A DNA stretch of 64,000 nucleotides from Thermohalobaculum sp963721105 (GCA_963721105.1 CAVRHY010000011.1:1240001-1304000), one strand, 5' to 3'; shown: positions 18,187 to 27,068, counted from the stretch's first letter. The notes: a model not told the origin generated them from the sequence alone. Numbers and translations are program-made.

Positions 18187-18271
18187 GGGCGTCGTCCTCG
18201 GTCGGCAGGGGGGCGACACCCCATGAATTAGACCGAGGACGACAGGGGAATCCCCCTTCTCAGACACGCTG

Positions 18272-18390
18272 TTAGTCGTGGGGCGTCTCCGGGGCGGGTG
18301 CGGGCGGATCGATTTCATTGGCGCGGCGAAGCATGGCGTTCGCGTCCTCACAAATCCTGCGCGCAGCCCTGCGCCGCTCCTCCCCCTGTC
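18272..18390 (-). pseudogene. Short gene remnant ending exactly at the insertion sequence
   Basis: The minus strand reads EERRRAARRICEDANAMLRR, then ANEIDPPAPAPETPHD and a TAA that is the IS target duplication. An in-frame TGA lies just upstream with no start codon between, so only the C-terminal part of a helical protein is visible. The insertion landed on the stop codon, and the original stop is regenerated by the duplicated TTA. Low confidence, with no family recognised. Confidence 0.25.
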
Positions 18391-18504
18391 ATGTGGACAA
18401 TCCTCATCCTTTTTCGTCTGATGTGCGTGGGGATGCCAATTTCTTGACACGACCGGGCGCACGTTCACGCGGTGTTCCGGGGAGATGGGCTGTCCGGCGA
18501 GAAA

Positions 18505-18521
18505 CCCTATGCTGCATAGGG
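18505..18521 (-). terminator. Hairpin downstream of tRNA-Thr
   Basis: CCCTATG (18505-18511) pairs with CATAGGG (18515-18521) around a three-base loop. On the minus strand it is followed by TTTC. It begins eight bases after the CCA end of the tRNA gene, a plausible position for tRNA transcript termination. The T run is short. Confidence 0.45.
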
Positions 18522-18528
18522 CTTCCGG

Positions 18529-18603
18529 TGGTGCTGCCGGAGAGATTTGAACTCTCGGCCTCTCCCTTACCAAGGGAGTGCTCTACCCCTGAGCTACGGC
18601 AGC
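18529..18603 (-). tRNA. tRNA-Thr (GGT anticodon)
   Basis: A 75-base cloverleaf with encoded CCA. The acceptor stem GCTGCCG pairs with CGGCAGC; the D arm is AGCTCAGGGGTAGAGC; the anticodon arm CTCCCTTGGTAAGGGAG reads GGT; the T arm GAGAGTTCAAATCTCTC contains the GTTCAAAT core. Discriminator A precedes CCA. The accessory pocket with the insertion sequence lies on its 3' side. tRNA 3' ends are common integration targets, but I found no duplicated 3'-end segment. Confidence 0.97.
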
Positions 18604-18706
18604 GGACCGGACGGCCGCGAGATAACCGATCCCGCCGCGATTGCAAGAGTGGAGTGCGCCGCCATGCGCGCTGGACCCGCCCCGGGCGATGCCGTAAATC
18701 CGACCG

Positions 18707-18922
18707 ATGAGCGACCGGGGCGACAGCGACGCGAAGGGCGACGATCGGGCCGCCCGGCTGGCGGAGGCGTTGCGGGAGAACCTGCGGCGGCGCAAGGCGC
18801 AGGCCCGGAGACGACGGGAGCCGGAGCCGGCAGGGCCGGGTAATCGGCCCTGCGACGGGTCTGGGAACCGGCCGGGGCAGGCCGGGCAGGGCGAGGCCGC
18901 CGAAGACGGCCCGCGCGACTGA
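18707..18922 (+). CDS. Small basic protein upstream of murA
   Basis: A 71-residue product: MSDRGDSDAKGDDRAARLAE, then a conserved-looking helix (LAEALRENLRRRKAQARRR) and a disordered Gly/Pro tail. Short proteins with the pattern L-x-x-A-L-R-x-N-L-x-R-R-K-A-Q-x-R recur in alphaproteobacteria next to cell-envelope or housekeeping genes. It ends 19 bases before murA on the same strand, so it is probably co-transcribed with it. Function unknown. Confidence 0.6.
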   Translation: MSDRGDSDAKGDDRAARLAEALRENLRRRKAQARRRREPEPAGPGNRPCDGSGNRPGQAGQGEAAEDGPRD

Positions 18923-18941
18923 GCAGAAGGGCAGAGCGGCC

Positions 18942-20207
18942 ATGGACAGGATACGGGTGGCCGGCGGGCATCCATTGCACGGCACGATCGAGATCGCCGG
19001 CGCCAAGAACGCTTGCCTGGCGCTGATGCCGGCGGCGCTGCTGACCGAACAGCCGCTGACGCTGACCAATGCGCCCAGGCTGGAAGACATCCGCACGATG
19101 ACGACGCTGCTCGGCTCGCTGGGCGTCGAGGTGGCGCGGCTTCAGGACGGCAACGTGCTGGCGATGTCCGCCAAGGCGATCACCAACCACACGGCGCATT
19201 ACGACATCGTCCGCAAGATGCGCGCATCGATCCTGGTGCTGGGTCCGATGCTGGCGCGCGAGGGGCACGGGCGCGTCTCGCTGCCCGGCGGCTGCGCCAT
19301 CGGCGCGCGCCCGGTCGACCTGCACCTGGGCGGCCTCGAGAAGATGGGCGCCGAGCTCGACCTCTCGGACGGCTATGTCAACGCCACCGCGCCCGGCGGC
19401 CTCTCCGGCGCCGTGATCGAGTTCCGGATGGTCTCCGTCGGCGCCACCGAGAACCTGTTGATGGCGGCGACGCTGGCCCGCGGCACCACGGTGCTGAAGA
19501 ACGCCGCCCGCGAGCCCGAGATCGTCGACCTCGCCCGCTGCCTGACGGCCATGGGCGCGCGCATCGACGGCGCGGGCACATCCGAGATCACCATCGAGGG
19601 CGTCGACCGGCTGGGCGGCGCCACGCACCGCGTGCTGGCCGACCGCGTCGAGATGGGCACCTACATGATCGCGCCCGCCATCGCCGGCGGCGAGATCACC
19701 GTCAGGGGCGGCGACCGCGCGCTGGTCGCCGCCCTCGCCGACACGCTCGAGGCCTGCGACGTCGCCGTCGAGGACGTGCCCGGCGGGCTGACGGTGCGCC
19801 GGAAGAACGGCGTCGTCCTGCCGGCCGAGATCTCGACCGAGCCCTTCCCCGGCTTTCCGACCGACCTGCAGGCGCAGATGATGGCGCTGTTGTCGCTGGC
19901 GACCGGCACCAGCACGATCCACGAGCGGATATTCGAGAACCGCTTCATGCACGTCCCGGAACTGACCCGCATGGGCGCGCGTATCGAGGTGCATGGCGGC
20001 ACGGCGACGATCCACGGCGTCGACGGCCTGCGCGGCGCGCCGGTCATGGCCACCGACCTGCGCGCCTCGGTCAGCCTGATCCTGGCGGCGCTGGCCGCCG
20101 AGGGCGAGACCGTCGTCAGCCGGGTCTACCACCTCGACCGCGGCTACGAGCGCGTCGAGGCCAAGCTCGGCGCCTGCGGCGCGCACATCGAGCGGGTGGC
20201 GGAGTAG
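18942..20207 (+). CDS. murA: UDP-N-acetylglucosamine 1-carboxyvinyltransferase
   Basis: MurA catalyses the first committed step of peptidoglycan synthesis, transferring enolpyruvate from PEP to UDP-GlcNAc in the cytosol. The 421-residue protein begins MDRIRVAGGHPLHGTIEIAG with the conserved KNACLALMPAALLT segment. The fosfomycin-target loop reads LPGGCAIGARPVDLH with active-site Cys at residue 118. The second domain contains FPTDLQAQMMALLSLATGTS and ends with YHLDRGYERVEAKL. Intact and of typical length. It follows the small basic protein and precedes DUF2948, a gene pair common in alphaproteobacteria. Confidence 0.97.
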   Translation: MDRIRVAGGHPLHGTIEIAGAKNACLALMPAALLTEQPLTLTNAPRLEDIRTMTTLLGSLGVEVARLQDGNVLAMSAKAITNHTAHYDIVRKMRASILVLGPMLAREGHGRVSLPGGCAIGARPVDLHLGGLEKMGAELDLSDGYVNATAPGGLSGAVIEFRMVSVGATENLLMAATLARGTTVLKNAAREPEIVDLARCLTAMGARIDGAGTSEITIEGVDRLGGATHRVLADRVEMGTYMIAPAIAGGEITVRGGDRALVAALADTLEACDVAVEDVPGGLTVRRKNGVVLPAEISTEPFPGFPTDLQAQMMALLSLATGTSTIHERIFENRFMHVPELTRMGARIEVHGGTATIHGVDGLRGAPVMATDLRASVSLILAALAAEGETVVSRVYHLDRGYERVEAKLGACGAHIERVAE

Positions 20208-20230
20208 CGGATTGGGGGCTTGGACCGGCC

Positions 20231-20782
20231 ATGTCTGACGCGAGCTATCGGGACGCTGCGTTCACCGACCAGCCGCTGCGGCTGGTCGCGCAGACGGCCG
20301 ACGATCTGGGCGTCGTCTCGGCGCTGGCGCAGGACGCGGTCGGGCGCGCCGGTGAGGTGTCCTGGATGCCGCGCCGGCGTCGGCTGGCGATCCTGCTCAA
20401 CCGCTTCCGCTGGGAGGACCAGCCCGCCGCCGAGCGCGAGGGCCGGCCCTACGAGCGCGTCCGCGCGGCGCTGTTGTTCGACAGCGTGCTGGCCGTGCGC
20501 GCGCGCGGGGTCGAGCCCTCGCAGCGGCAGGCGCCGATGTCGCTGCTCCGCATCGACTGGCAGCCGGACGACGTGGAGGGCGGCGGCGAGCCGGGCGGCG
20601 AGGGCGCCGGGGAAACCGGTGGCGCGGCGGGCCCCGGCGGCCGCATCCTTCTGGCGCTGGGCGGCGGTGGCGAGCTCGTGCTGGAGGTCGAGTGCATCGA
20701 CGCCCGGCTGATCGACCTGTCCCGCCCCTGGGAGGCTCGCGCCCAACGCGCCCCCGACCACCCGGTGGACGACAGGGGCTGA
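20231..20782 (+). CDS. DUF2948 family protein
   Basis: A 183-residue soluble protein with a conserved core: PLRLVAQTADDLGVVSALAQ, the segment DAVGRAGEVSWMPRRRRLAI, LLNRFRWED, and the closing ELVLEVECIDARLIDLSRPW. These match DUF2948, an alphaproteobacterial family often placed after murA. A Gly/Glu-rich loop (about residues 118-143) interrupts the fold. It begins 23 bases after murA in the same direction, so an operon is likely. The function is unknown. Confidence 0.85.
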   Translation: MSDASYRDAAFTDQPLRLVAQTADDLGVVSALAQDAVGRAGEVSWMPRRRRLAILLNRFRWEDQPAAEREGRPYERVRAALLFDSVLAVRARGVEPSQRQAPMSLLRIDWQPDDVEGGGEPGGEGAGETGGAAGPGGRILLALGGGGELVLEVECIDARLIDLSRPWEARAQRAPDHPVDDRG

Positions 20783-20877
20783 CCCTCCACCGCGCGGGTG
20801 GCTTGTCCTGCTTCCGGACATCGACGATGATCGGCGCTGCGACCCGCTCCGCCGGGCGCCTGGACGAGGAGGTGACG

Positions 20878-21255
20878 ATGCCGCTCGAGACGCCGCACGC
20901 AGCGCATGACGGGCTGGGGCCGATGGCTTCGCGCTATGTCGATGTCGACGCGCTGCCTTGGCAGAAGACGCCGTTTCCGGGCGTCGAGATCAAGATCCTG
21001 ATGCGCGACGAGGAGACGGGGATGCACACGTCGCTGACCCGGCTGGCGCCGGGCGCCGTGCTGCCCGACCACACCCATGTCGGCATCGAGCAGAGCTACG
21101 TGCTGGAAGGCACGTTGCGGGACGGGCAGGGCGACTGCACCGCCGGCAACTTCGTCTGGCGCCCGGCCGGCAGCCGCCACGTCGCCAGCTCGCCCGAGGG
21201 CTGCCTCGTGCTTGGGTTCTTCCAGAAGCCGAACACCTTCCACGACAAGACGTGA
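20878..21255 (+). CDS. Cupin domain-containing protein (ChrR/acetylacetone-cleaving enzyme-like)
   Basis: A 125-residue single cupin. The first metal motif is LPDHTHVGIEQSYVLEG and the second is FVWRPAGSRHVASSPEGC, giving His/His/Glu/His ligands. The strand pattern (FPGVEIKILMRDEETG, LTRLAPGAVLP) resembles the C-terminal ChrR cupin and acetylacetone dioxygenase-like proteins. ATG 20878 has a strong AGGAGGTGACG site. The upstream open frame starts earlier but overlaps DUF2948 and is not protein-like there. The substrate is not predictable. Confidence 0.85.
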   Translation: MPLETPHAAHDGLGPMASRYVDVDALPWQKTPFPGVEIKILMRDEETGMHTSLTRLAPGAVLPDHTHVGIEQSYVLEGTLRDGQGDCTAGNFVWRPAGSRHVASSPEGCLVLGFFQKPNTFHDKT

Positions 21256-21427
21256 CGGCCGGACCAACGCGTCCCCGGCGCGGCTCGTGACGGCCTCGAG
21301 CATGGTGGGCCGGGGGGCCACCCTGCGGACCGTGACAGTGAAGGCGCATCTTGGGCCGGGTGCACCCCGACGGGTCGTGCCACCTGCGTAGGGTGGGCCC
21401 CTGGCCCGCCGCTGGCCAGCCGCCCCG

Positions 21428-22339
21428 CTACAGCTTCGTCGCGCTTGCCGGCGGCGTGCGCTGGCGTCGCGCCAGCACCGCCTCGCGGTGCGAGATGTAG
21501 GTCGCCGAGCCGACGATGATGCCGCCGCCGGCCAGCACCCAGGGGTCGAATGGCTCGCCGAAGGCCGCCATGCCCAGCAGCGTCGCCCAGACGAGCTGCA
21601 GGAACTGCACGGGCTGCGTCACCGTGATCGGCGCCGCCTCGAAGGCGCGCGTCAGGGCGTAGTGCCCGGCGGTGGCAAAGCAGGCCGTCAGCGCCAGCCA
21701 GCCCAGCTCGTCGCCCGAGGGCGTGCGCCAGGCGTAGACCGCCATCGGCAGCAGCGTCAGCGTGACGCACAGCGACAGCATGCCGACGATGACGCTGGAA
21801 TCCTCGGCCGAGGTGAACTTCTTGGCCAGCAGGTACGACGCCGCGAACAGCGGCGCGGCGCCAAGCTGCGCCAGTTGGCCGGACGACACCTCGTGCAGGC
21901 CCGGCCGCAGGATGATGACGGCGCCGACGAAGGCGGCGATGACGGCGCCGATGCGGCGCAGCGCCAGCTTCTCGCCCAGGAACAGCGCCGCGCCGATGGT
22001 GACGAAGATCGGCGAGGTGTAGCCGATGGCCGTCACCTCGGCGATCGGGATGCGCTGCATGGCGTAGAACCACAGCATCACGCCGAAGGCGTGGACGAAG
22101 CCGCGGGCGCCGTAGAGGCCCATCTGGAGCCCGCGCGGCGGGCGGGAGAGAAGGGGCATCAGTGCCGGCAGCATCAGGAGCGTGCCGAAGGCGTAGCGGA
22201 TGAACGCCGCCTCGACCGCCGGCAGGTCCGAGCCGAGATGGCGCACGATGCCGGTGACGCAGACGAAGCAGCCGGTGGCGGACAGCATCCAGCCGACGCC
22301 GACGAGGGTCCGGTCGCGCTCGGCGATGGCCATGCTCAT
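21428..22339 (-). CDS. DMT superfamily (EamA) transporter
   Basis: A 303-residue membrane protein with about ten hydrophobic helices arranged as two EamA repeats. Repeat 1 has LVGVGWMLSATGCFVCVTG, AFIRYAFGTLLMLPALMP and TAIGYTSPIFVTIGAALFLG-EK; repeat 2 has ALTRAFEAAPITVTQPVQFL and GEPFDPWVLAGGGIIVGSA. Such proteins export amino acids or other metabolites; the substrate is unknown. The start ATG at 22339 has an alternative Met at residue 3. It is transcribed alone. Confidence 0.9.
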   Translation of the reverse strand: MSMAIAERDRTLVGVGWMLSATGCFVCVTGIVRHLGSDLPAVEAAFIRYAFGTLLMLPALMPLLSRPPRGLQMGLYGARGFVHAFGVMLWFYAMQRIPIAEVTAIGYTSPIFVTIGAALFLGEKLALRRIGAVIAAFVGAVIILRPGLHEVSSGQLAQLGAAPLFAASYLLAKKFTSAEDSSVIVGMLSLCVTLTLLPMAVYAWRTPSGDELGWLALTACFATAGHYALTRAFEAAPITVTQPVQFLQLVWATLLGMAAFGEPFDPWVLAGGGIIVGSATYISHREAVLARRQRTPPASATKL

Positions 22340-22505
22340 GTCCGATGTCCGTCAGCCGCCGCGAATGGGGCAGCAAGCCTGACACTCTAGCGCCGCCGGC
22401 CGCCGCGAGTCACGCCACCGACGTGATATGGCTGCGGACGAGCGCGCCGCCGGGCAGCGCCGGTCCGAAAGTCACCTTGCGCGGCATGAAGGCCAGATAA
22501 CGACG

Positions 22506-22637
22506 ATGACGACAGAAAAGGTCGGTCTAGACGACCTTCAGGCGATCCGTGCGCATCTGGCGGATCTCAAGGCCGGAAAGCGGGAGATCGTGCAGCAGAT
22601 CGCGAGTCTCCGCGTCACGCGCAGGACGGCGAGATGA
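22506..22637 (+). CDS. Small helical protein, possibly frameshifted
   Basis: MTTEKVGLDDLQAIRAHLAD continues through a charged helix (LKAGKREIVQQIASLR) to a stop at 22637. Another frame just downstream (from 22648) continues the same style of helix (YAPSIARMQVDIDRTKRRLD), suggesting that a single protein of about 80 residues has been split by a frame error. It converges on purD. No family recognised. Confidence 0.35.
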   Translation: MTTEKVGLDDLQAIRAHLADLKAGKREIVQQIASLRVTRRTAR

Positions 22638-22750
22638 CGCGCTATGCGCCGTCGATCGCGCGCATGCAGGTGGACATCGACCGGACCAAGCGTCGGCTCG
22701 ACCTCGCCGAAGGCCGAGATCGCGCCGGAGCGTCCGCCGGACGCCCGCCA

Positions 22751-24025
22751 TCATTGCAACGCCCGCCAGCCGATGTCGCGGCGGCAGAAGCCGCCGGCCC
22801 AGTCGATGCGGTCCAGCGCGGCATAGGCTCGGGCGCGGGCCTCGGCCAGAGTCGGGCCGGTGGCCGAGACGTTCAGCACGCGGCCGCCGGCGGCCTCGAC
22901 CCCCTCTGGCCCGGCGCGGGTGCCGGCGTGAAAGACGGTGACGCCCTCGACCGCGGCGGCGGCGTCGAGCCCGCGGATCGGCTGCCCCTTCTCGTAGTCG
23001 CCCGGATAGCCGCGCGCCGCCATGACGACGGTGATCGACGGCGAGGGGTCCCAGTCCAGCGTCACGCCGGACAGGTCGCCGCCGGCCATCCCGGCGACCG
23101 CCGCCAGCGCCGGCACGAAGTCCGAGCCGAGCCGCAGCATCAGCGCCTGGCACTCCGGGTCGCCGAAGCGGACGTTGTACTCGATCAGCCGCGGCCCCTC
23201 GGCGCCGATCATCAGCCCGGCATAGAGCACGCCCCGGTACGGTGTGCCGCGCCGCGCCATCTCGGCGATGGTCGGGCGGACGATCTCGTCCAGCGCACGG
23301 CGCTCGATCTCGGGGGTCATGACGGGCGCGGGCGAATAGGCGCCCATGCCGCCGGTGTTCGGCCCGGTGTCGCCGTCGAAGGCGCGCTTGTGGTCCTGTG
23401 CCGAGGCCAGCGGCAGCACGCGCTCGCCATCCGTCAGGACGAAGAACGATGCCTCCTCGCCCTCCATGAATTCCTCGATCACCACCTCGGCCCCGGCCTC
23501 GCCGAAGGCGCCGCCCAGCATGGCGCCGACGGCCGCCTCGGCCTCGGCCAGCGTGCCGGCGACGACGACGCCCTTGCCGGCGGCCAGCCCGTCTGCCTTG
23601 ACGACGACCGGCGCGCCGACGCGGCGCAGGTAGGCGAGCGCCGCCTCGCGGTCCGAGAACCGCGCCCAGGCGGCGGTCGGCGCGCCGCAGGCGTCGCAGA
23701 TCTCCTTGGTGAAGGCCTTCGAGGCCTCCAGCCGCGCCGCCGCGGCCGAGGGGCCGAAGACCGCGATGCCGGCCGCCGCCAGCGCATCGGCGACGCCGGC
23801 GGCCAGCGGCGCCTCGGGCCCGACGACGACCAGGTCGACGCCGTTCGCCCGCGCCCAGCCCGCCACCGCCGCGCCGTCGAGCACGGGCAGGGCGATGCAC
23901 TCGGCCACCGCCGCGATGCCGGCATTGCCGGGCGCGACGGTCAGGCGGTCGACAAGCGGGCTTTGCACGATCTTCCAGGCCAGCGCGTGCTCGCGCCCGC
24001 CGCCGCCGAGGATCAGGACGTGCAT
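22751..24025 (-). CDS. purD: Phosphoribosylamine--glycine ligase
   Basis: PurD makes glycinamide ribonucleotide in purine synthesis, using an ATP-grasp fold. The 424-residue product begins MHVLILGGGGREHALAWKIV. It contains VVGPEAPLAAGVADAL, the ATP-grasp lysine region PVVVKADGLAAGKGVVVAG, EEFMEGEEASFFVLTDG, and the magnesium-binding segment LIEYNVRFGDPECQALM. The C-terminal lobe ends WAGGFCRRDIGWRAL. Intact and of usual length. It lies 61 bases downstream of the SDR gene on the same strand. Confidence 0.97.
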   Translation of the reverse strand: MHVLILGGGGREHALAWKIVQSPLVDRLTVAPGNAGIAAVAECIALPVLDGAAVAGWARANGVDLVVVGPEAPLAAGVADALAAAGIAVFGPSAAAARLEASKAFTKEICDACGAPTAAWARFSDREAALAYLRRVGAPVVVKADGLAAGKGVVVAGTLAEAEAAVGAMLGGAFGEAGAEVVIEEFMEGEEASFFVLTDGERVLPLASAQDHKRAFDGDTGPNTGGMGAYSPAPVMTPEIERRALDEIVRPTIAEMARRGTPYRGVLYAGLMIGAEGPRLIEYNVRFGDPECQALMLRLGSDFVPALAAVAGMAGGDLSGVTLDWDPSPSITVVMAARGYPGDYEKGQPIRGLDAAAAVEGVTVFHAGTRAGPEGVEAAGGRVLNVSATGPTLAEARARAYAALDRIDWAGGFCRRDIGWRALQ

Positions 24026-24086
24026 CAGCCGCGCCCCGGCATTGCCGGGCCATCGGGGGCGGGTGCGTCGATCATCGGCTTCATGC

Positions 24087-24845
24087 TCACATCGCGAAGC
24101 GGGACATGCCGCCGTCGACGGGAATGACGGTCCCGGTGATGTAGCCGGCGCGCGGCGAGGCGAGGAACGCGACCAGGTTCGCCAGCTCCTCGGGCTCGCC
24201 GAAGCGGCCCATCGGAATGTTGGCCTCGATGTAGCGCTGCTTCTGCCCGGCGTCCGGATGCAGGCGCTCGCGGATTTGCTCGCTGTCGATCCGGCCGGGC
24301 GGCACGCAGTTGACGGTGATGCCCTCGCGCGCCAGGTCGCGGCTCAGCCCCTTGGCCCAGGCGTGCGCCGCGGCGCAGGCGGCCAGCGCGGCGCTGGTCG
24401 CCGGCGGCTCGATGATGCCGGTGATCGAGATGATCCGCCCCCAGCGCTGCTTGCGCATGCCGGTCAGGAAGGCGTTGGTCAGCCGCCGGACGGTGGTGAA
24501 CTTCAGGTCGAAGCCGGCGTTCCAGATCTCGTCCGGCGCCATCGGGTCGGGCTTGCTGGACAGCCCCGCATTGTTGACCAGGATGTCCAGCCCGCCCATC
24601 GCCTCGACCACCGTCGCCCGCACCGCGCTCGGCGCCTCGCGCGCCATCAGGTCGGCCTCGATGACGGTGGGCCGCCGTCCGGTCTCCGCCTCGATCTCGT
24701 CGGCCAGCCGGTCCAGCCGGTCGCGCCGGCGGGCGAGGATCGCCAGCCGCACGCCCTCGCGCGCCATCACGCGGGCGATGCCCTCGCCGATGCCGGCGCT
24801 GGCGCCTGTCACGAGGCACCGCCTGTCGGTCAGTTGCAGGTCCAT
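24087..24845 (-). CDS. SDR family oxidoreductase lacking the canonical Tyr-x-x-x-Lys
   Basis: A 252-residue Rossmann protein. The cofactor motif is TGASAGIGEGIARVM (T-G-x-x-x-G-I-G), followed by NNAGLSSKPD. Ser is present in RIISITGI, but where classical members have Y-x-x-x-K this protein reads AACAAAHAWAKGLSRDL, without the tyrosine. The C-terminal segment IPVDGGMSRFAM closes the fold. Related beta-ketoacyl-reductase-like SDRs without the Tyr/Lys pair exist, so this may be a subfamily trait and not damage. It starts at ATG 24845, 76 bases from the divergent xseA start, with purD following on the same strand. Confidence 0.85.
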   Translation of the reverse strand: MDLQLTDRRCLVTGASAGIGEGIARVMAREGVRLAILARRRDRLDRLADEIEAETGRRPTVIEADLMAREAPSAVRATVVEAMGGLDILVNNAGLSSKPDPMAPDEIWNAGFDLKFTTVRRLTNAFLTGMRKQRWGRIISITGIIEPPATSAALAACAAAHAWAKGLSRDLAREGITVNCVPPGRIDSEQIRERLHPDAGQKQRYIEANIPMGRFGEPEELANLVAFLASPRAGYITGTVIPVDGGMSRFAM

Positions 24846-24921
24846 CCCGACTCCTGCGGCGGGGGGTTGCGGGGCCGTGGCCGCGTGGGCCATTTTGCCG
24901 GCGTCAGCCGGAGCGCGTTGC

Positions 24922-26428
24922 ATGAGCCTGATCGAAGAGCCGTCCGACGGCATGAACGTGCCAGAATACTCCGTCTCGGAAATCTCCGGCGCGGTCAAGC
25001 AGGCCATCGAAGTCCGGCTTCGGCCATGTCCGCGTGCGGGGCGAGCTCGGCCGGGTGACGCGAGCACCGCTCGGGCCACTGCTATCTCGACCTCAAGGAC
25101 GACCGCGCGGTGCTCTCGGGCGTCATCTGGCGGAACAGCGTCGCCGGCCTGACCTGCCAGCCCGAGGAGGGCATGGAGGTCGTCGCCACCGGCCGGCTGA
25201 CGACCTTCCCCGGCCAGTCGAAATACCAGATCGTGATCGAGGACATCGCGCCCGCCGGCGTCGGCGCGCTGATGGCGATGCTGGAGAAGCGCCGGCAGGC
25301 GCTGGCCGCCGAGGGCCTGTTCGACGCCGGCCGCAAGAAGCCGCTGCCATACCTGCCGCGCGTGATCGGCGTCGTCACCTCGCCCTCGGGCGCGGTGATC
25401 CGAGACATTCTGCACCGGCTGTCCGAGCGGTTCCCCGTCCACGTCCTGGTCTGGCCTTGCGCCATGCAGGGCAAGGATTGCGCGCCCCAGGTCGCCGCCG
25501 CGATCCGCGGCTTCTGCCGCATCCCCGCGAACGTCGCGCCGCAGCCGGACGTCATCATCGTCGCGCGCGGCGGCGGCTCGGTCGAGGACCTCTGGGGGTT
25601 CAACGAGGAGATCGTCGTCCGCGCCGTCGCCGACTGCCCGATCCCGCTGATCTCGGCAGTCGGGCACGAGACCGACACGACCCTGATCGACCACGCCGCC
25701 GACCGCCGCGCGCCGACGCCCAGCGCCGCGGCCGAGATGGCCGTGCCGGTGCGGCGCGAGCTTGTGACGGTCGTCTCCGGCCTTGAAGACCCGTCGCCTG
25801 CGCGCGCTCGAGACGATGCTGGCCCGCTGGCGCCAGCGCCTGACCGACCTCCGCCGCGCCCTGCCGCGCCCCGACGCCATCCTGGCCGAGCGCCGCCAGC
25901 GCCTCGACCTCGCCGTCGCGCGCCTCGCCCGCCCGGACCGCCTGATCGAGCAGCGCCGCGCCGCGCTTGGCCTGCTGTCCGGCCGCCTCGCCCCGGCGCT
26001 CCGCCGCCCCCTCGGCGACGCCCGCGTGCGCCTGACGCGCACCGCCGGTCGCCTCGCGCCCGGGCGCCTGCGCGACCGGCTCGAAAGCCTCTCCGAGCGG
26101 CTCTCGACCCGCGCCGAGCGCCTGCGCCCCGCCGAGGCGCGCCTCCGTCGCGACCGCACCGACAGGCTGGCAGCGCTCGCCCGCACGCTCCGCTCGCTCG
26201 GGCCGCGCGAGGTGCTGGCCCGCGGCTTCGCCATCGTCCGCGACGGCGAGGGAAACGTGCTGCCGCGCGCCGCCGGCATCGGCCGCCGGCGCGGCGCTCG
26301 ACATCGAGTTCGACGACGGTCGGGTCACCGCGGTCGCCGGCCGACCCGCGACCGCGCCTCAAGCGGAACCGGCCCCGAAGCGTGCCACGACCGCTCGCAA
26401 GGACGACAAGCAGGGCTCGCTGTTCTGA
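24922..26428 (+). CDS. xseA: Exodeoxyribonuclease VII large subunit (four frame disruptions)
   Basis: XseA is the catalytic and DNA-binding subunit of exonuclease VII, which degrades single-stranded DNA. The start ATG at 24922 gives NVPEYSVSEISGAVKQAIE. The OB-fold continues as GHVRVRGELGRVTRA and GHCYLDLKDDRAVLSGVIWR after frame changes near 25014 and 25068. The catalytic core is intact: VIGVVTSPSGAVIRDILHRL, VIIVARGGGSVEDLWGFNEE and SAVGHETDTTLIDHAADRRA. A third shift near 25788 leads into the long Arg-rich coiled coil, and a fourth near 26285 into the tail ending in KQGSLF. Repaired length is about 500 residues, normal. All four shifts move the frame the same way. Confidence 0.92.
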
Positions 26429-26582
26429 AGTCGGGCCACCGACCTGGGGTCTTATCGTCACGATCCGCCGCTGGCCGAGAACATTGCTCCGTTCGTCGGC
26501 CACCTCAAGCAGGAGGTCGGGCTGCGACCGGATTCCGCTCTACGTCGACAACGGCTACGCAGGCTGACGGCGCCTCCCACGA
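26429..26582. other. Gap between convergent xseA and GFA gene
   Basis: Two overlapping plus-strand frames give peptide-like text (DPPLAENIAPFVGHLKQEVG and PLYVDNGYAG) that could be one short protein broken by a shift, but there is no convincing start or family. I leave it unassigned. Confidence 0.2.
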
Positions 26583-27068
26583 TCATTCAGCCCACAACCC
26601 GCGCGAGCGGTGCCAGGCCTCGATCGACTGGCGCGGATAGCGGTCGAAGCACTCGTCCTTCGGTCCGGGCGCGAACGGCACCCAGTCGGGGCGGAAGTCC
26701 AGCATCAGGTGGACCCGCTCGGGCGGCTCGGGCAGGTCGGTGTCGATGCAGGCGGCGAAGGGGTGGACCAACTCGGGCCAGTCCTCGTCATAGACCCACA
26801 GCATCGTCCCGCAGCGCGTGCAGAAATTCCGCTCGGCCGGGCCCAGGTGCGTCTCGCCCTCGTCGGTGATCGGCGCGCGAAAGCTGGCGATCTCGTCCTT
26901 GCCTCCGATCTTCAGGGTTTCGTGCAAGCCCATGATGTTGATCGAGAAGCCGCCCCCGACCTTGCGGCAGATCGAGCAGTAGCAGAGTTGGTAGGGATAG
27001 GGCGTGTGGCTCTCGACCGAGAACCGCACCGCGCCGCAGCGGCACGAGCCCTTCAGGGTGACGGGCAT
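26583..27068 (-). CDS. GFA family protein (CENP-V/GFA fold)
   Basis: A 161-residue zinc protein. Zinc-site motifs are GSCRCGAVRF (C-x-C), LCYCSICRKVGGG (C-x-C-x-x-C) and ERNFCTRCGTMLWVYDE (C-x-x-C), the standard arrangement of the glutathione-dependent formaldehyde-activating (GFA) superfamily. The C-terminal extension (HLMLDFRPDWVPFAPGPKDE) is typical of a proteobacterial subgroup. The family is often annotated as formaldehyde-activating, but most members have no proven activity. Intact, unlike the GFA gene at 2271-2710. The start ATG at 27068 follows AGGAGGCGCCC. Confidence 0.9.
   Translation of the reverse strand: MPVTLKGSCRCGAVRFSVESHTPYPYQLCYCSICRKVGGGFSINIMGLHETLKIGGKDEIASFRAPITDEGETHLGPAERNFCTRCGTMLWVYDEDWPELVHPFAACIDTDLPEPPERVHLMLDFRPDWVPFAPGPKDECFDRYPRQSIEAWHRSRGLWAE

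Larger units (their letters stand above)
17384..18271 (-). mobile_element. IS5 family insertion sequence (IS427-like group), apparently complete
   Basis: An 888-bp element flanked by TTA at 17381-17383 and 18272-18274, a 3-bp target duplication typical of IS427-type elements. The terminal inverted repeats are AGCGTGTTTGAGAAGGG (17385-17401) and, on the other strand, AGCGTGTCTGAGAAGGG (18254-18270), with one mismatch in 17. It encodes two overlapping transposase frames on the minus strand joined at an A4G6 slippery run. Ends and duplication are intact, so the insertion may be recent. Confidence 0.9.

Noticed and set aside
16412..18528. Tyrosine-recombinase island with attachment sites at tRNA-Thr
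   Set aside because: No integrase gene and no duplicate of the tRNA 3' end could be found in the flanking sequence.
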